The notes: generated from the sequence alone by a model not told the origin. Counted from the first letter of the stretch, positions 24,610 through 34,315 are shown. The stretch: 60,390 bases of DNA from Candidatus Omnitrophota bacterium (GCA_016196555.1 JACPXL010000074.1:1-60390); one strand, 5' to 3'. A program made the numbers and translations.

Positions 24610-26096
24610 AACAAATTTTTGAAAAACTTTTACCTTCCGCTTTGTTTCTTTCCCTGCGAGGGCAAAAACTATTTTTCGAAAAAAATCCTAAACTCCGTTA
24701 TTTTCTTTTAGGGGCGGGGATTATCGGCATTATTTTGTGGCAGGTTGGTTTTTATATCCAGCACGACCGTCTCGATTCCAGCTATCGCAACCGGGCATCC
24801 CTAGGAACAAACTGGCAGCCGCATTTTGTTTTCTTTTATGTCACGGGACTTTTCCCCGTCAGAAGCCTGTCTAGCAACCCCCTTCCTTCCGGCAAAGAAA
24901 ATCTCCTTCAATTGATCCATGAGTATCCCCAGTCCATCACCGCATGGACCATTCCGAATGAACGCCTCTCTCTTTATTTTTATTATCCGTCAACCTGGCT
25001 TCGAGGCAGTCCCTATCAAGCAGACCTCAGAATTACCAATGCAGCCGCCTTTATTTTGAGCCTGGTGTTTCTTTATATCGGCTGCTGGTATGCGGGATTG
25101 GAAATATTGGGAATTTTTCTTGTCCTTCTGTTAGGCTCCAATCCTTATGAATTATTTGAAATTTATTCCAATCAAAATGTATTCGGTTGGCCCATCCTGG
25201 CAAGCCTCCTGATCCTCACTCCTTTTTTGCCGATTTTGTGGGCACGACCCCTGCCGCGTCATTACGGGTGGCTGACCGCCTTAGCGGCCGGCATTGTCAC
25301 CGGTTCCGCGCGCCATATTCGTCCCGAAAGTCTGGCCATGATCTTGGCCGCGGCTACGGGATTTTTTTGGATGGTTAAAATTTCCTGGAAAAGAAAAATT
25401 TTTCTGGCATTCCTCTGTCTTTTTTCTTTTATGCTCACCAGCAAAGGATGGGAATATCATTGGACAAATCTTCAGTCAAAAACCCACGCGGTCCTTGCCG
25501 AAGCAGGCGTCAAAATCTCCCAAAAAACACCCGAGCCTGTTTATCATGTATTCTGGATGAGTGTTCTGGAAGGCCTCGGGGATTTCGACACAAAATACGG
25601 ATACCTTTGGGACGACCGGGTATCCTATGCCCTCGCCCAAAAATACAAACTTCCTCCGTGTGAAGCGTGCCGAAAAAAAATTCTGTCGGACCTCAGCAAA
25701 GATCCGGGCTGGTTTTTGACCATTCTCGCAAAAAGAACGTGGCGGATTCTGGCCGAAAACACACCGCCCCGGATCAGCGCCGGTTCGCGCGGGTGGAATA
25801 TTCCTTTGCCGGGATGGTTGGTCATTGTCTTTATGATTTATTTGACCGTGGCGTCTTTTTTCCGGCGGGAGTACCGGTTGCTCAGTCTTGTGGTGTTTTT
25901 ACTGCCCACCGCGGCGGCTCCCCTGCTGATATTCTCGGATTATGGCGTCAGCCATTACTCCGTGGTTCATCTGGGAGTGGCGGCAATCTTGGCGACGCTG
26001 ATTGCGGAAGAAATGATTCGGATATTTAAATTGAATAATCCGAATCAAAAAGTTTCATTTCCTTCGGGGTCACAAAAACCTCTTCGTCCTTCTTGA
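24606..26096 (+). CDS. Polytopic membrane protein, possibly GT-C-like
   Basis: A 496-residue membrane protein with about ten transmembrane helices (near 34-52, 140-160, 163-182, 195-215, 222-240, 243-258, 262-282, 405-425, 430-450 and 455-475). Between them lie large soluble loops: about 55-135 after the first helix (rich in Tyr and Trp) and 285-395, which holds a CEAC pair. This layout resembles GT-C glycosyltransferase or PMT-like proteins, but I see no clear catalytic motif. Translation is coupled to the WD40 gene (ATGA). The last 71 nt overlap the cysA-like gene on the opposite strand. Confidence 0.6.
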   Translation: MKQIFEKLLPSALFLSLRGQKLFFEKNPKLRYFLLGAGIIGIILWQVGFYIQHDRLDSSYRNRASLGTNWQPHFVFFYVTGLFPVRSLSSNPLPSGKENLLQLIHEYPQSITAWTIPNERLSLYFYYPSTWLRGSPYQADLRITNAAAFILSLVFLYIGCWYAGLEILGIFLVLLLGSNPYELFEIYSNQNVFGWPILASLLILTPFLPILWARPLPRHYGWLTALAAGIVTGSARHIRPESLAMILAAATGFFWMVKISWKRKIFLAFLCLFSFMLTSKGWEYHWTNLQSKTHAVLAEAGVKISQKTPEPVYHVFWMSVLEGLGDFDTKYGYLWDDRVSYALAQKYKLPPCEACRKKILSDLSKDPGWFLTILAKRTWRILAENTPPRISAGSRGWNIPLPGWLVIVFMIYLTVASFFRREYRLLSLVVFLLPTAAAPLLIFSDYGVSHYSVVHLGVAAILATLIAEEMIRIFKLNNPNQKVSFPSGSQKPLRPS

Positions 26097-27087
26097 AATG
26101 AAAACGGCGATATTTTTCCTGAGAAAGTTCGATATAAATGGTGTCGCCGGAAGGAGTGACGACTTCCATCTTGGCCACGGGGCCGGCGGCATTCACGTAT
26201 TTGACCGTCGCCTTGAAAGATTGCGGGCCCGGGGTTCTTTCGACATCGAATAAATGCGGGCGGATATAAATCGTGGCGTTCTTGGCGGTGGGTTTTAAAT
26301 TCTCTCCAAGGGCAACCGGCGTATCCGCCAGATAAACTTTTCCATCTTCAAACCGGCAGTGAAAGAGATTCACGTTGCCCAGGAAGTGATACACAAAAGG
26401 ATTGGCCGGGTGATGATACACCTCATCCGGAGTTCCGATTTGTTCGATTTTTCCCTGATTCATGACCACGACACGGTCGGCCACTTCCAGCGCTTCTTCT
26501 TGATCGTGTGTGACAAAAACACTGGTCATATGAAGTTTGTCATGAAGTTCGCGCAGCCACTGGCGAAGTTCTTTGCGCACGCGGGCATCAAGCGAACCGA
26601 AGGGCTCATCGAGAAGCAGCATTTTAGGCTCAATCGCAAGCGCGCGCGCCAAAGCCACACGCTGGCGCTGGCCTCCGGAAAGCTGCGAAGGAAAACGCTT
26701 CGCCATCCCTTCCAGTCTGACAAGCTTGAGAAGTTCATTCACTTTTTCGTGAATATTTTTTTTCGAAGGACGGACGGCGCGCGGCCTTACCGTTAAACCG
26801 AAAGCAATATTGTCAAAAACCGACATGTGACGGAAAAGCGCGTAATGTTGAAAAACAAAACCGACATGGGCATTGGATGAATCCTTGGCGGCGTCTTCCC
26901 CCTCAAAAGAGACATTTCCATCGGTCGGCAATTCAAGGCCCGCAATGACTCTTAACAGAGTCGTCTTGCCTGATCCGGAAGGGCCGAGAAGCGCCACAAG
27001 CTCTCCGGACTTAATTTCAAAGTCCACGCGATCGAGCGCGGTAAAATTCCCGAATTTTTTCACCACCTGATTAATTTTTATACTCAC
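26026..27087 (-). CDS. cysA: Sulfate/thiosulfate ABC transporter ATPase (CysA)
   Basis: A 353-residue ATP-binding subunit. Walker A is GPSGSGKTT, the Q-loop is FVFQHYALF, the signature is [15 protein letters not shown], Walker B is [12 protein letters not shown] and the H-loop is VTHDQEEA. The C-terminal regulatory domain resembles the CysA-type TOBE region ([11 protein letters not shown]). The GTG start at 27087 overlaps the cysW stop as GTGA. It is the last gene of the rrf2-sbp-cysT-cysW-cysA operon and powers sulfate uptake at the inner membrane. Its 3' end overlaps a convergent gene by 71 nt. Confidence 0.93.
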   Translation of the reverse strand: MSIKINQVVKKFGNFTALDRVDFEIKSGELVALLGPSGSGKTTLLRVIAGLELPTDGNVSFEGEDAAKDSSNAHVGFVFQHYALFRHMSVFDNIAFGLTVRPRAVRPSKKNIHEKVNELLKLVRLEGMAKRFPSQLSGGQRQRVALARALAIEPKMLLLDEPFGSLDARVRKELRQWLRELHDKLHMTSVFVTHDQEEALEVADRVVVMNQGKIEQIGTPDEVYHHPANPFVYHFLGNVNLFHCRFEDGKVYLADTPVALGENLKPTAKNATIYIRPHLFDVERTPGPQSFKATVKYVNAAGPVAKMEVVTPSGDTIYIELSQEKYRRFHFKKDEEVFVTPKEMKLFDSDYSI

Positions 27088-27887
27088 GACACCACTCCTC
27101 TTTCGCGCGCGACATTCCACTCAATCAAATGTTTAATGATCAAGGTGACAAACGCCAGAAACATTAAAAGCGACGCCACGGCAAAAGCCGCGGTAAAATT
27201 ATATTCGTTATAAAGAATTTCCACATGCAGCGGAATGGTGTTGGTCAGTCCGCGAATATGGCCTGAGACCACGGACACCGCTCCGAATTCGCCCATGGCG
27301 CGCGCATTGCACAAAATCACGCCGTAAAGAAGCCCCCATTTAATATTGGGAAGTGTCACGCGCCAAAAAGTCTGCCAGCCATTGGCCCCTAAAATCACGG
27401 CCGCATTTTCTTCGTCTGCCCCCTGCGCTTCCATCACCGGAATAATTTCCCGTGCCACAAAAGGAAAGGTCACGAAAATGGTAGCGAGCACAATCCCCGG
27501 AACCGAAAAAAGGATTTTTATATTATGGGCGTCAAGCCATGGGCCGAAAAGTCCCTGGGCCCCGAAAAGAAGAACGAAAATCAATCCTGAAATCACAGGT
27601 GAAACCGTAAACGGCAAATCAATGAGTGAAAGGAGGAATTTTTTCCCGGCAAAATCAAATTTAGTAATGGCCCAGGAAGCTGCGAGACCAAAAATTAAAT
27701 TAAGAGGAACGCTGATCGCCGCCGCCAAAAATGTAAGCCGTATGGCAGCCAGCGCGTTGGGGTCAGTGAGAGCTTGAAAATAGGCGCCGATCCCCTCTCC
27801 GAAGGCGTTTTGAAGGAGAATGGCGATTGGAAGAAGCAGAAAAATACTGAGAAATAAAACCGCCAGCACAATTAATATTTTTTTCAT
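27084..27887 (-). CDS. cysW: Sulfate ABC transporter permease (CysW)
   Basis: A 267-residue inner-membrane permease with six predicted helices and the EAA loop ([32 protein letters not shown]) that docks on the ATPase. Conserved CysW features include [26 protein letters not shown] and [14 protein letters not shown]. The gene starts 1 nt after the cysT stop and ends overlapping the cysA GTG. CysT and CysW form the heterodimeric sulfate channel. The neighbouring periplasmic binding protein supplies substrate. No cysteine-synthesis genes are in the window. Confidence 0.93.
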   Translation of the reverse strand: MKKILIVLAVLFLSIFLLLPIAILLQNAFGEGIGAYFQALTDPNALAAIRLTFLAAAISVPLNLIFGLAASWAITKFDFAGKKFLLSLIDLPFTVSPVISGLIFVLLFGAQGLFGPWLDAHNIKILFSVPGIVLATIFVTFPFVAREIIPVMEAQGADEENAAVILGANGWQTFWRVTLPNIKWGLLYGVILCNARAMGEFGAVSVVSGHIRGLTNTIPLHVEILYNEYNFTAAFAVASLLMFLAFVTLIIKHLIEWNVARERGVVS

Positions 27888-28715
27888 TTATATTTCCTGA
27901 TATCGCCGCGTCCAGCCTTGCAGCATATGAATTCCGACAAGAAGTGAAAACGAAATCACCAGCATGAGCGAAGCAATCGCGGTGGCTCCGGCATAATCAT
28001 ATTGTTCCAATTTGGTCATAATCAAAAGCGGCAGAATCTCGGTTTTAAACGGCATATTGCCTGAAATAAACACGATTGAACCGTATTCTCCCAGTGCGCG
28101 CGCAAAAGCCATGGCGGTCCCGGTTAAAAGCGGCGGCAGAAGAATGGGAAAAATCACTTTATAAAAAGTCTGCCAAGGATTCGCGCCAAGGCTGTGGGCA
28201 GCTTCTTCGATTTCCTTATCCAAATCCTGCAGCACGGGCTCTAGAGTACGCACCACAAAAGGCAATCCAATAAAAGTAAGCGCGATAATAATTCCGAGCG
28301 GAGTGAAAGCGGCCTTAATTCCCAAGGGCGCGAGCATTTTCCCCATGATTCCATTGGGAGTATAAAGTGTGGTGAGGCATATTCCCGCCACGGCGGTGGG
28401 AAGTGCAAAAGGAAAATCCACCAGCGCATCCATGATTTTTTTGCCGGGGAAATCGTAACGCACCAGGACCCAAGCCACCAGTAATCCAAAAACCGCATTG
28501 ATTAAAGCGCTGACAAAAGCCGTCATCAAACTTAAATTCAAACTCGCGAGCACGCGTGGAGAGCTGATCGCAGACCAGAAATGCCCGGCTCCAAGCACCG
28601 TTGCTTTGAAAAATAAAAGCGAAAGCGGAATGAGAACCACTAAGCTGAGATAAAGAACGGTAAATCCCATAGTCAAGCCGAAACCCGGAATCACACTATG
28701 TTCTTTAAGTTTCAT
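27888..28715 (-). CDS. cysT: Sulfate ABC transporter permease (CysT/CysU)
   Basis: A 275-residue permease paired with CysW. Markers are [28 protein letters not shown], the EAA loop [27 protein letters not shown] and [15 protein letters not shown]. The ATG at 28715 is chosen because GGAG sits just upstream and it gives the family's usual length; an upstream in-frame extension to 29000 is only the reverse reading of the binding-protein gene. It begins 10 nt after the sbp stop. Six membrane helices are predicted. Confidence 0.93.
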   Translation of the reverse strand: MKLKEHSVIPGFGLTMGFTVLYLSLVVLIPLSLLFFKATVLGAGHFWSAISSPRVLASLNLSLMTAFVSALINAVFGLLVAWVLVRYDFPGKKIMDALVDFPFALPTAVAGICLTTLYTPNGIMGKMLAPLGIKAAFTPLGIIIALTFIGLPFVVRTLEPVLQDLDKEIEEAAHSLGANPWQTFYKVIFPILLPPLLTGTAMAFARALGEYGSIVFISGNMPFKTEILPLLIMTKLEQYDYAGATAIASLMLVISFSLLVGIHMLQGWTRRYQEI

Positions 28716-28725
28716 AGTTGCTCCG

Positions 28726-29733
28726 TCATTGATAAATTTGATCGAAAATTCCGCCGTCACTGAAATGCTCGGCTTGCGCCTTTTGCCAGCCGCCGAAATG
28801 CTCAATCGTGACGAGTTTAATTTGAGGAAATCGAGCTTCATATTTCTTGGCGACGGTTTCAAGACGCGGGCGGTAATAATGTTTGGCCGCGATTTCTTGT
28901 CCTTCTTCCGAATAAAGATATTCCAAATAAGCTTTTGCGGTTTCTTCCGTGCCGTGTTTTTTCGCCGCTTTATCGACCACGGTAACGGGAGGTTCCGCAA
29001 GAATGCTGATCGAAGGATTGATCATTTCGAATTTATCTTTTCCAAGTTCATGAATCGCCAAAAAGGCCTCGTTTTCCCATGCGATCAAAACATCGCCGAT
29101 TTCCCGCTCCACAAATGTGGTCGTGGAACCGCGCGCACCCGCATCGAGCACAAGGACATTTTTAAAAAGAGACGAGATAAAAAGTTTGATTTGATCGGCA
29201 TTGCCGCCGAATTTTTCTTGAGCAAAGGCCCAGGCCGCCAGATAATTCCAGCGTGCCCCGCCGGAAGTTTTGGGATTGGGCATGATCACACCAACACCCG
29301 GCTTGACCAAATCGTCCCAGTCTTTGATTCCCTTGGGATTACCTTTGCGTACCAAGAACACAATGGTGGAAGTATAAGGCGCGCTGTTGTCAGGCAATTT
29401 GGATTGCCAATCTTTGCTGATGAGTCCGCCCTTTTGCCAAAGCGCATCCACATCGTAACCAAGCGCTAAAGTCGCCACATCGGCATCCAAGCCGTCAATC
29501 ATGGCGCGCGCCTGTTTCCCGGATCCACCGTGCGATTGATTGATGGTGACATTCTGGCCGGTCTTTTCTTTCCAATATTTGGCAAAGGCCTGATTGAATT
29601 CTTCATAAAATTCGCGCGTGGGGTCATACGAAGCATTAAGAAGTGTGACGCTTTTTTCGGCGGCGAAAACCGGAAGGCCGGCCGCTTGAATTAAAATTCC
29701 CGCAAACAAAGCGATCATTATTTTTTTAAACAT
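28726..29733 (-). CDS. sbp: Periplasmic sulfate-binding protein (Sbp/CysP)
   Basis: A 335-residue solute-binding protein with a signal peptide ([21 protein letters not shown]). The sulfate-binding protein signatures are seen: [16 protein letters not shown] near the N-terminus, [26 protein letters not shown], and [16 protein letters not shown]. It delivers sulfate or thiosulfate to the CysT-CysW-CysA transporter encoded directly downstream. It follows the Rrf2 regulator gene after 18 nt and so shares its promoter. Sbp and CysP cannot be told apart by eye. Confidence 0.93.
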   Translation of the reverse strand: MFKKIMIALFAGILIQAAGLPVFAAEKSVTLLNASYDPTREFYEEFNQAFAKYWKEKTGQNVTINQSHGGSGKQARAMIDGLDADVATLALGYDVDALWQKGGLISKDWQSKLPDNSAPYTSTIVFLVRKGNPKGIKDWDDLVKPGVGVIMPNPKTSGGARWNYLAAWAFAQEKFGGNADQIKLFISSLFKNVLVLDAGARGSTTTFVEREIGDVLIAWENEAFLAIHELGKDKFEMINPSISILAEPPVTVVDKAAKKHGTEETAKAYLEYLYSEEGQEIAAKHYYRPRLETVAKKYEARFPQIKLVTIEHFGGWQKAQAEHFSDGGIFDQIYQ

Positions 29734-29751
29734 AATGTAGGATTCCCCTGA

Positions 29752-30204
29752 TTAGATGAAATACATGCCGGCTACATGCGCAGCCCGGCCTTTCTCAATC
29801 ATATCTTCCAGCGTAATGTTGTCGAGAATTTGGCTTTGCGCTTCGTACATTTCTTTCATCACCAGTCGAAGCGTGCAGGTATTTTCATCTTCACATTCAT
29901 CGCATTTTCGATACGCGGTTTTGCTTAAACAAGGAAGCGGCGCAAGCGGTCCTTCCAAAAGGCGCAAAGTGGTGCCGAGTTTTATTTCCGAAGGCTTTTT
30001 AGCCAGAAAATACCCGCCGCCTTTTCCTTTTTTGCTCTGTAAAATGCCGTCATTTTTGAGCTCCAGAAGAATCAATTCGAGAAATTTTTTGGGGATATTC
30101 CCTCTTTGCGCCAGGTCGGAAATAAGCTCAGGTTCTTTTCCCCAACCTGATTCAGCTAAAAGAGTTAGCGCCTTTAAGGCGTATTTTGTTTTCTTGGATA
30201 TCAT
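29752..30204 (-). CDS. Rrf2-family transcriptional regulator of the sulfate operon
   Basis: A 150-residue Rrf2 winged-helix regulator. The DNA-binding part has KYALKALTLLA, a recognition helix in NIPKKFLELILLELKNDG and the wing SKKGKGGGYFL. Four cysteines at 92, 101, 104 and 110 form a possible Fe-S or redox site, like IscR/NsrR types but with different spacing. It is the first gene of the sulfate uptake operon, so a CymR-like role in sulfur control is likely. No Shine-Dalgarno sequence is evident. A strong promoter overlapped by repeats lies just upstream, suggesting autoregulation. Confidence 0.9.
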   Translation of the reverse strand: MISKKTKYALKALTLLAESGWGKEPELISDLAQRGNIPKKFLELILLELKNDGILQSKKGKGGGYFLAKKPSEIKLGTTLRLLEGPLAPLPCLSKTAYRKCDECEDENTCTLRLVMKEMYEAQSQILDNITLEDMIEKGRAAHVAGMYFI

Positions 30205-30257
30205 ATATAGTCTAGTAACTCGCTAGAGTATATAGTCTATGTAATACCAGTTGTCAA
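30204..30257 (-). promoter_or_regulatory. Promoter and candidate operator of the rrf2-sulfate operon
   Basis: On the minus strand TTGACA (30257-30252), exactly 17 nt of spacer and TATATA (30234-30229) make a near-consensus sigma-70 promoter with start expected near 30222. An 11-nt direct repeat, TAGACTATATA, occurs at 30239-30229 (over the -10) and again at 30214-30204, spaced 25 nt. Between them is a dyad TCTAG-N7-CTAGA. This placement over the -10 and start site fits a repressor site for the Rrf2 protein encoded next. Confidence 0.65.
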
Positions 30258-30296
30258 GTGAGTTTTTTGAATTAAAAGAGAATTTTTTTATTGCGG

Positions 30297-30911
30297 CTAC
30301 TGTTCCGAGTCGAAGAGACTGCCCGAATTCGATGCGCCCGGAATCGCAGAGACTTGGAATTTCTGATACCCCGCCGGAATTTCAAAAAGATCGGGCGGTT
30401 GAGGACCCGATTGAATATTTTGATATTCCACGGACCAGCTGTCGTCCAAAGCCGCGACTTTCACAGGCACCGGATTGTCCGGGGCAATCCATTGATAAAG
30501 AGATTCCGGCTTGCCGTCTGGCGGCGTATAAGTCACCTTGAATTTTTCGGCCCGTTTTCCGTCGACAGATTCAGACCCCATGGTTACGCGCTCGGTTTCG
30601 CCGGGAATTTCCTGCATCATACGCAGCGCCATTCCGCTGTCGATCGCGTTTTCCATGTACCTATGCTGGGAAGGGATTAAAACCCAGGAAAGATTTTGAT
30701 CAAAACGATTAATGATAATATTTTCTCCCATTTCCAGCCGGATTTTTCCGTTGGAAGAGAAAAATTTCCCCGCCATTTTTTGACCGCCGATAGTTGAAAC
30801 CATTTGCGCCGAAAATTCGGGCTGTGCATCGGCCTGGGCCATAGCTGTATTGCCGGCAGAAAATCCAATCGCGGCAGCCAAAAGAAAAACTTTCGTTATT
30901 GTTTTCATCAT
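30297..30911 (-). CDS. Exported DUF4412/LolA-like protein
   Basis: A 204-residue secreted protein: signal peptide KVFLLAAAIGFSAGNTAMA, then a beta-rich domain with the alternating pattern of DUF4412 and outer-membrane lipoprotein-sorting (LolA-like) proteins (FSAQMVSTIGGQKMAGKFFSSNGKIRLEM; INRFDQNLSWVLIPSQHRYME; AEKFKVTYTPPDGKPESLYQWI). Such folds bind lipid moieties in the periplasm. The gene stands alone, its stop about 90 nt from the rrf2 start. GGAGG precedes the ATG. Function is inferred from fold-like pattern only. Confidence 0.65.
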   Translation of the reverse strand: MMKTITKVFLLAAAIGFSAGNTAMAQADAQPEFSAQMVSTIGGQKMAGKFFSSNGKIRLEMGENIIINRFDQNLSWVLIPSQHRYMENAIDSGMALRMMQEIPGETERVTMGSESVDGKRAEKFKVTYTPPDGKPESLYQWIAPDNPVPVKVAALDDSWSVEYQNIQSGPQPPDLFEIPAGYQKFQVSAIPGASNSGSLFDSEQ

Positions 30912-30983
30912 GGACTCCTCCAGGGAAAGGTTATTTTGAGGGCATGTTAGGACAAAAATACCGGAAAAGCAAACGTTTCGCGG

Positions 30984-31012
30984 TTGCGCGGCGAGGACTT
31001 TTTAAGTAAACT
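30984..31012 (+). promoter_or_regulatory. Candidate promoter just before the diguanylate cyclase gene
   Basis: TTGCGC at 30984-30989, 17 nt of spacer, TAAACT at 31007-31012. The ATG at 31022 follows 10 nt after the -10, so the untranslated leader would be about 2-4 nt. No Shine-Dalgarno sequence is visible. Confidence 0.4.
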
Positions 31013-31021
31013 TGATCTCTT

Positions 31022-32218
31022 ATGATAAAAACTGAGGCTCCGCCCGCCCCGCGTTTTCCTATGTTTGCCAAAAAGACTGTGATCGGCCCGGAACTTCTCG
31101 CCGCTTACGCCCGGCACGTCAATCAGCTTATTTTGTTCCGCATCCGAATCACCCTTCCGATCGGCGCCTGCCTTTATCTTTTGTTCAATTACGTGGACTA
31201 CAATATTTATCCTGAACAAACCATTCTTTTTCTCAAACTCCGAATTTTGGTGGTGTTCATTCTGGCTTTGATTGTCGGCCTTAGCTTTGTCAAAAAAGCC
31301 GCCGACCATTTCATCTGGTTTGCCGACCTTTCCATCGCCGTCATGGCCGCCGGAATTATTTTTATGATTTACAAAACAGACGGCGCATTGAGCCATTACT
31401 ATGAGGGGATCAATCTCACCTTCTGGGGCTTGATTTGCATGAACAGTTTCTCCATGCGCCACAATGCTTGGACCGGGATTTTCATTCTCTTCCTTTATGA
31501 AATTGCTGCGCTCATGAATCGCACGGGTTGGGACTTTGCCAGCTTTGTTCTCGCCAATTGTTTTATGGCCTCCACACTTTTGCTCGCCTGCCTTATGAAT
31601 AAATTCTACAGCGCCCAGCATTTCAGCGGATTCGTCGCCAATGAGCAGTTAAAAGAGAATGAAAAAGAACTCGAAGAAATCAACGTCAAGCTCGTCCGGC
31701 TTTATCATGAGGCCGATCAACTTTCCAAAACCGACGATCTGACGAAAATTTATAATCGCCGGCATTTTATCGATATTCTGGAGCGAAGGCTGGACTTGGC
31801 CAAAAGATTAAAGACTTTCTTTTATCTGGTGATTTTCGACATCGATTATTTCAAAGACATTAACGACACCCACGGCCATTCGACCGGAGACAAGGTGATT
31901 TTCGAAGTGGCCCAGACCGTGCAGAAATTATTGCGGCCGGACAGCTTTATCGGGCGGTACGGCGGAGACGAATTTATTTTTATTATTGATCAGGCGGAGA
32001 AAGCCAGTTTGATTGCACGGGTTGAAAGCATTGGAGAAGCGGTCAAAAATTTGTCTATTCATACCGGCAAAACGGAAATCAAAGTTTCGGCAAGCTTCGG
32101 GGCCGTGAAAGTCGACCCGCAAAAATTTGAAGACGTGCAGCCCATTATCGATATCGCGGACCAGGCGCTCCTGGACGTTAAAAAACACGTGCGTGGAAAA
32201 GTTTTATTGATTGAGTAA
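31022..32218 (+). CDS. Membrane-bound diguanylate cyclase (GGDEF)
   Basis: A 398-residue protein. About six membrane helices span residues 35-195 (LILFRIRITLPIGACLYLLF onward) and form an unclassified sensor region. A coiled linker lies at 205-235, then a GGDEF domain at about 236-395. The active motif is intact (GGDEF at 314-318, with DIDYFKDIND and GHSTGDKV upstream), so it should make cyclic di-GMP from two GTP. The allosteric I-site RxxD is degenerate (RPDS before the motif), so product inhibition may be absent. No partner gene is adjacent. Its end overlaps the MEKHL gene by 15 nt. Confidence 0.9.
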   Translation: MIKTEAPPAPRFPMFAKKTVIGPELLAAYARHVNQLILFRIRITLPIGACLYLLFNYVDYNIYPEQTILFLKLRILVVFILALIVGLSFVKKAADHFIWFADLSIAVMAAGIIFMIYKTDGALSHYYEGINLTFWGLICMNSFSMRHNAWTGIFILFLYEIAALMNRTGWDFASFVLANCFMASTLLLACLMNKFYSAQHFSGFVANEQLKENEKELEEINVKLVRLYHEADQLSKTDDLTKIYNRRHFIDILERRLDLAKRLKTFFYLVIFDIDYFKDINDTHGHSTGDKVIFEVAQTVQKLLRPDSFIGRYGGDEFIFIIDQAEKASLIARVESIGEAVKNLSIHTGKTEIKVSASFGAVKVDPQKFEDVQPIIDIADQALLDVKKHVRGKVLLIE

Positions 32219-32689
32219 CCGGATATTGGTAAACGTCACGGCCTGGCCTGCGTGACGGCCTTTTTCGTCCCTCAAATTCCAAACCGTGGCCTTGAGAATT
32301 TCAAAACGCTTCCCCTTACTCGAAATACGAATCCCGCGATAATCATCCACATACCCTTGTTTTTTCACGGTTTCCAGAAATCGCGCGCGCTCGTCCCGCT
32401 CGGCCGGCTCAGCCGTGTTCTGCCCCGGAGTACGCGTAAAAGTGTCCCAATCCATTTCCCAAAGTTCGAGCGCCTTTTGATTGCCGTAATTAAGTACCGG
32501 ATCGTTTTCAGTACCCGCCGAAGCCAGCACAAAAGGTGCAAAAAAAATCTCTTTGGCTAGAATTTCATCCGGTTTGTCTTCCGGCCACAGACTTTTGCCT
32601 TTCGAGTGGCGGTAACTGGAAAGAATCAGGCGGGTTTGCCGGGCCATAAAACCGGAATGTTGTGTGGGAAATTTTTCAGGCGGCGGCAT
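32204..32689 (-). CDS. MEKHL-domain protein
   Basis: A 161-residue protein. Most of it is a MEKHL domain, a PAS-related module first named in plant HD-ZIP III proteins: LILSSYRHSKGKSLW, FFAPFVLASAGTENDPVLNYGNQKALELWEMDW and RGIRISSKGKRFEILKATVWNL. The likely role is binding a small ligand or oxygen sensing. The ATG at 32689 begins inside the 3' end of the upstream cupredoxin-like gene, so both are coupled. There is no DNA-binding or kinase part, so the output is unknown. A longer in-frame start at 32827 is only overlap. Confidence 0.8.
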   Translation of the reverse strand: MPPPEKFPTQHSGFMARQTRLILSSYRHSKGKSLWPEDKPDEILAKEIFFAPFVLASAGTENDPVLNYGNQKALELWEMDWDTFTRTPGQNTAEPAERDERARFLETVKKQGYVDDYRGIRISSKGKRFEILKATVWNLRDEKGRHAGQAVTFTNIRLLNQ

Positions 32690-33386
32690 TTTGAAAGGTG
32701 TAAGAAAAATCTTCAATCGATTTCTCGATTTTGACCGGGACATCCGCTTCGCCCAAGGTCTCATGCCAAACATGAATGACATAATTCCCGGCCGGAACAT
32801 CGCGCAGGACAAACTCACCGTTTTCACCTGAGACGGCGTAATAAGAATTGGGGGCGCTCACCACAAAAGCGTGCATCCAGGGATGAAGACCGCAGCGCAA
32901 AAGATAAGTCCCGGATTTTTTTAAACTTCTCTCCACAGGTTTGGCCTTTTCGTCCATTTCGAAACGGTCCAGCATTTGGGCGCCGTCAAAAATGCGCACA
33001 TCATGCGCCATGGGATCGGAATTCAAAACATGAAAGGGACGGTCCTCACGTACCACAAAAACATGCGGGCTGAAATTGCAGTCTTTTTGATCGAGCTCAG
33101 GAACAGGGACAGGTCCTGCCGGTTCAGGGAAAGGAATGTCTTTGTCGCTTTTAAGGGAAATCACCGCGTTTTTTAAAAATCCTTCCGGCGAGACAATCAG
33201 CGATTGAGAAATTTGCTCGCTCGCACAGCTGTCCGGCTGTTTTTTGTGGACTTGGATTTTTTTTAAGGCCGGAAAAGGGGGCGCAACTGCGATTTTCCCC
33301 TGAATTTCATAAGCTTCAAGGACTGATGAAAGACTCAGGCAAAAAAAGAGCGCGGTAATTATTGCAATTCTTCGACGTATTTCCAC
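32676..33386 (-). CDS. Exported cupredoxin-like/carboxypeptidase-regulatory-like protein
   Basis: About 236 residues from a GTG at 33386 (start uncertain). An N-terminal signal segment (IAIITALFFCLSLSSVLEA) is followed by a beta-sandwich. The middle has a cupredoxin-like part (FVVREDRPFHVLNSDPMAHDVR; GTYLLRCGLHPWMHAFVVV-type) with His/Cys/His/Met-like residues in the RCGLHPWMH motif that could hold copper. The C-terminal 50 residues (GEFVLRDVPAGNYVIHVWHETLG) form a carboxypeptidase-regulatory-like repeat. It overlaps the preceding DUF4430 gene and the next MEKHL gene, making a tight three-gene unit. Confidence 0.7.
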   Translation of the reverse strand: MEIRRRIAIITALFFCLSLSSVLEAYEIQGKIAVAPPFPALKKIQVHKKQPDSCASEQISQSLIVSPEGFLKNAVISLKSDKDIPFPEPAGPVPVPELDQKDCNFSPHVFVVREDRPFHVLNSDPMAHDVRIFDGAQMLDRFEMDEKAKPVERSLKKSGTYLLRCGLHPWMHAFVVSAPNSYYAVSGENGEFVLRDVPAGNYVIHVWHETLGEADVPVKIEKSIEDFSYTFQNAAA

Positions 33387-33751
33387 TCCAACACATCTCC
33401 GCGCTTGAGTTTTTTCTTGCGGGGCGAAACTTTCTTCGAGCCATTTACCGAGCACGTCCACCACCAATTTTTCACGGGGTCCACTTTGACACCGTCAATG
33501 GCCATGATTTCCCGCAGGCTGCAGCAGGTTTTTCCGGACAAAATAGGAAAAACCTGGGACACCGCCTCTTTGGGTGTCGTGCCTTTTTCCACCGTGATGG
33601 TATCGTCGTATTTGGGTTTTCCGGCAGGCCCGAAATCGACAATCAAATGAATGGGAAATGTTTTCGCTTTGCGCGCCAGGGCATCCGTAGAAGGCAGCAA
33701 AATCGAAGTGACGGCAAAAAAAAGCAAAGCAAAACGCACAAAAAACTGCAT
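33359..33751 (-). CDS. Exported DUF4430-like protein
   Basis: A 130-residue secreted protein: signal peptide VRFALLFFAVTSILLPSTDALA, then a domain with TFPIHLIVDFGPAGKPKYDDTITVEKGTT, LREIMAIDGV and NWWWTCSVNGSKK. This is the DUF4430 pattern, a beta-grasp domain related to the transcobalamin C-terminal fold. A CC pair (KTCCSL) and a WWWTC motif are striking. Cofactor or ligand is unknown. It is the first gene of the unit with the cupredoxin-like and MEKHL genes. Confidence 0.75.
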   Translation of the reverse strand: MQFFVRFALLFFAVTSILLPSTDALARKAKTFPIHLIVDFGPAGKPKYDDTITVEKGTTPKEAVSQVFPILSGKTCCSLREIMAIDGVKVDPVKNWWWTCSVNGSKKVSPRKKKLKRGDVLEWKYVEELQ

Positions 33752-33775
33752 ATTCCTAACTCCTGAAAATAAAAT

Positions 33776-34315
33776 TTATTTTACGAGTTTATTAAATTTT
33801 GCGCCTTCCAAAGTCAAGTTGTACATCAAACCCTTTTGACCCAAAACGAAAGCCACAATAGGTTCATCCGTCTTACGGGTGTCAATCGATCCGTCCGCAC
33901 CCACCGAAATGAGGGCCACGGAACCATCAATGCCGGCCTGCCATCCGCTGCCCGCTCGGAAGCCATCAAGCGCCGAATCCTCCATGAAAAACAGATAAAG
34001 ACTGCGGACCTGAAATCCTAATTGAAATCCAAACGAACCGCCGACAAAGCTGTAATAATTGACCGTCTGTCCGTTAATTCGAAGCGCACCTTGTCCATAT
34101 TCAGCGCCAATACCGATTCCGCCTTTATAAACTCGGGGAATAACCAGCACACCCTTACTTCTTTGGATAATATCCGCAGAGCCGTAAACTTTGGTCTTAA
34201 AATTTTCGAGCGCAGCATCGGTTTTAAGATCAATTTCCTCGGCCGTCATCGCCAAAGAAAACTTGGGGAAAATCATCATTGCAAAAATCAAAAACAGGAG
34301 AAAACGGTTTCTCAT
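33776..34315 (-). CDS. Exported SYLF-domain (Ysc84-like) lipid-binding protein
   Basis: A 179-residue protein: signal peptide (FLLFLIFAMMIFPKFSLA), then the SYLF/Ysc84 fold. Typical segments are SKGVLVIPRVYKGGIGIGAEYGQG, YYSFVGGSFGFQLGFQVRSLYLFF and GWQAGIDGSVALISVGADGS. SYLF domains bind phosphoinositides in eukaryotes; bacterial exported members are envelope proteins of unclear role. The ATG at 34315 has GGAGGAC at good spacing and is preferred to a TTG at 34330. Confidence 0.85.
   Translation of the reverse strand: MRNRFLLFLIFAMMIFPKFSLAMTAEEIDLKTDAALENFKTKVYGSADIIQRSKGVLVIPRVYKGGIGIGAEYGQGALRINGQTVNYYSFVGGSFGFQLGFQVRSLYLFFMEDSALDGFRAGSGWQAGIDGSVALISVGADGSIDTRKTDEPIVAFVLGQKGLMYNLTLEGAKFNKLVK

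Noticed and set aside
28716-29000. Longer start for cysT at 29000
   Set aside because: The extra 95 codons are an out-of-frame reading of the sulfate-binding protein gene, with a strongly basic, non-membrane composition.
30947-31621. Long minus-strand open frame opposite the diguanylate cyclase gene
   Set aside because: It is the antisense reading of a well-conserved membrane GGDEF protein, and its composition is not protein-like.
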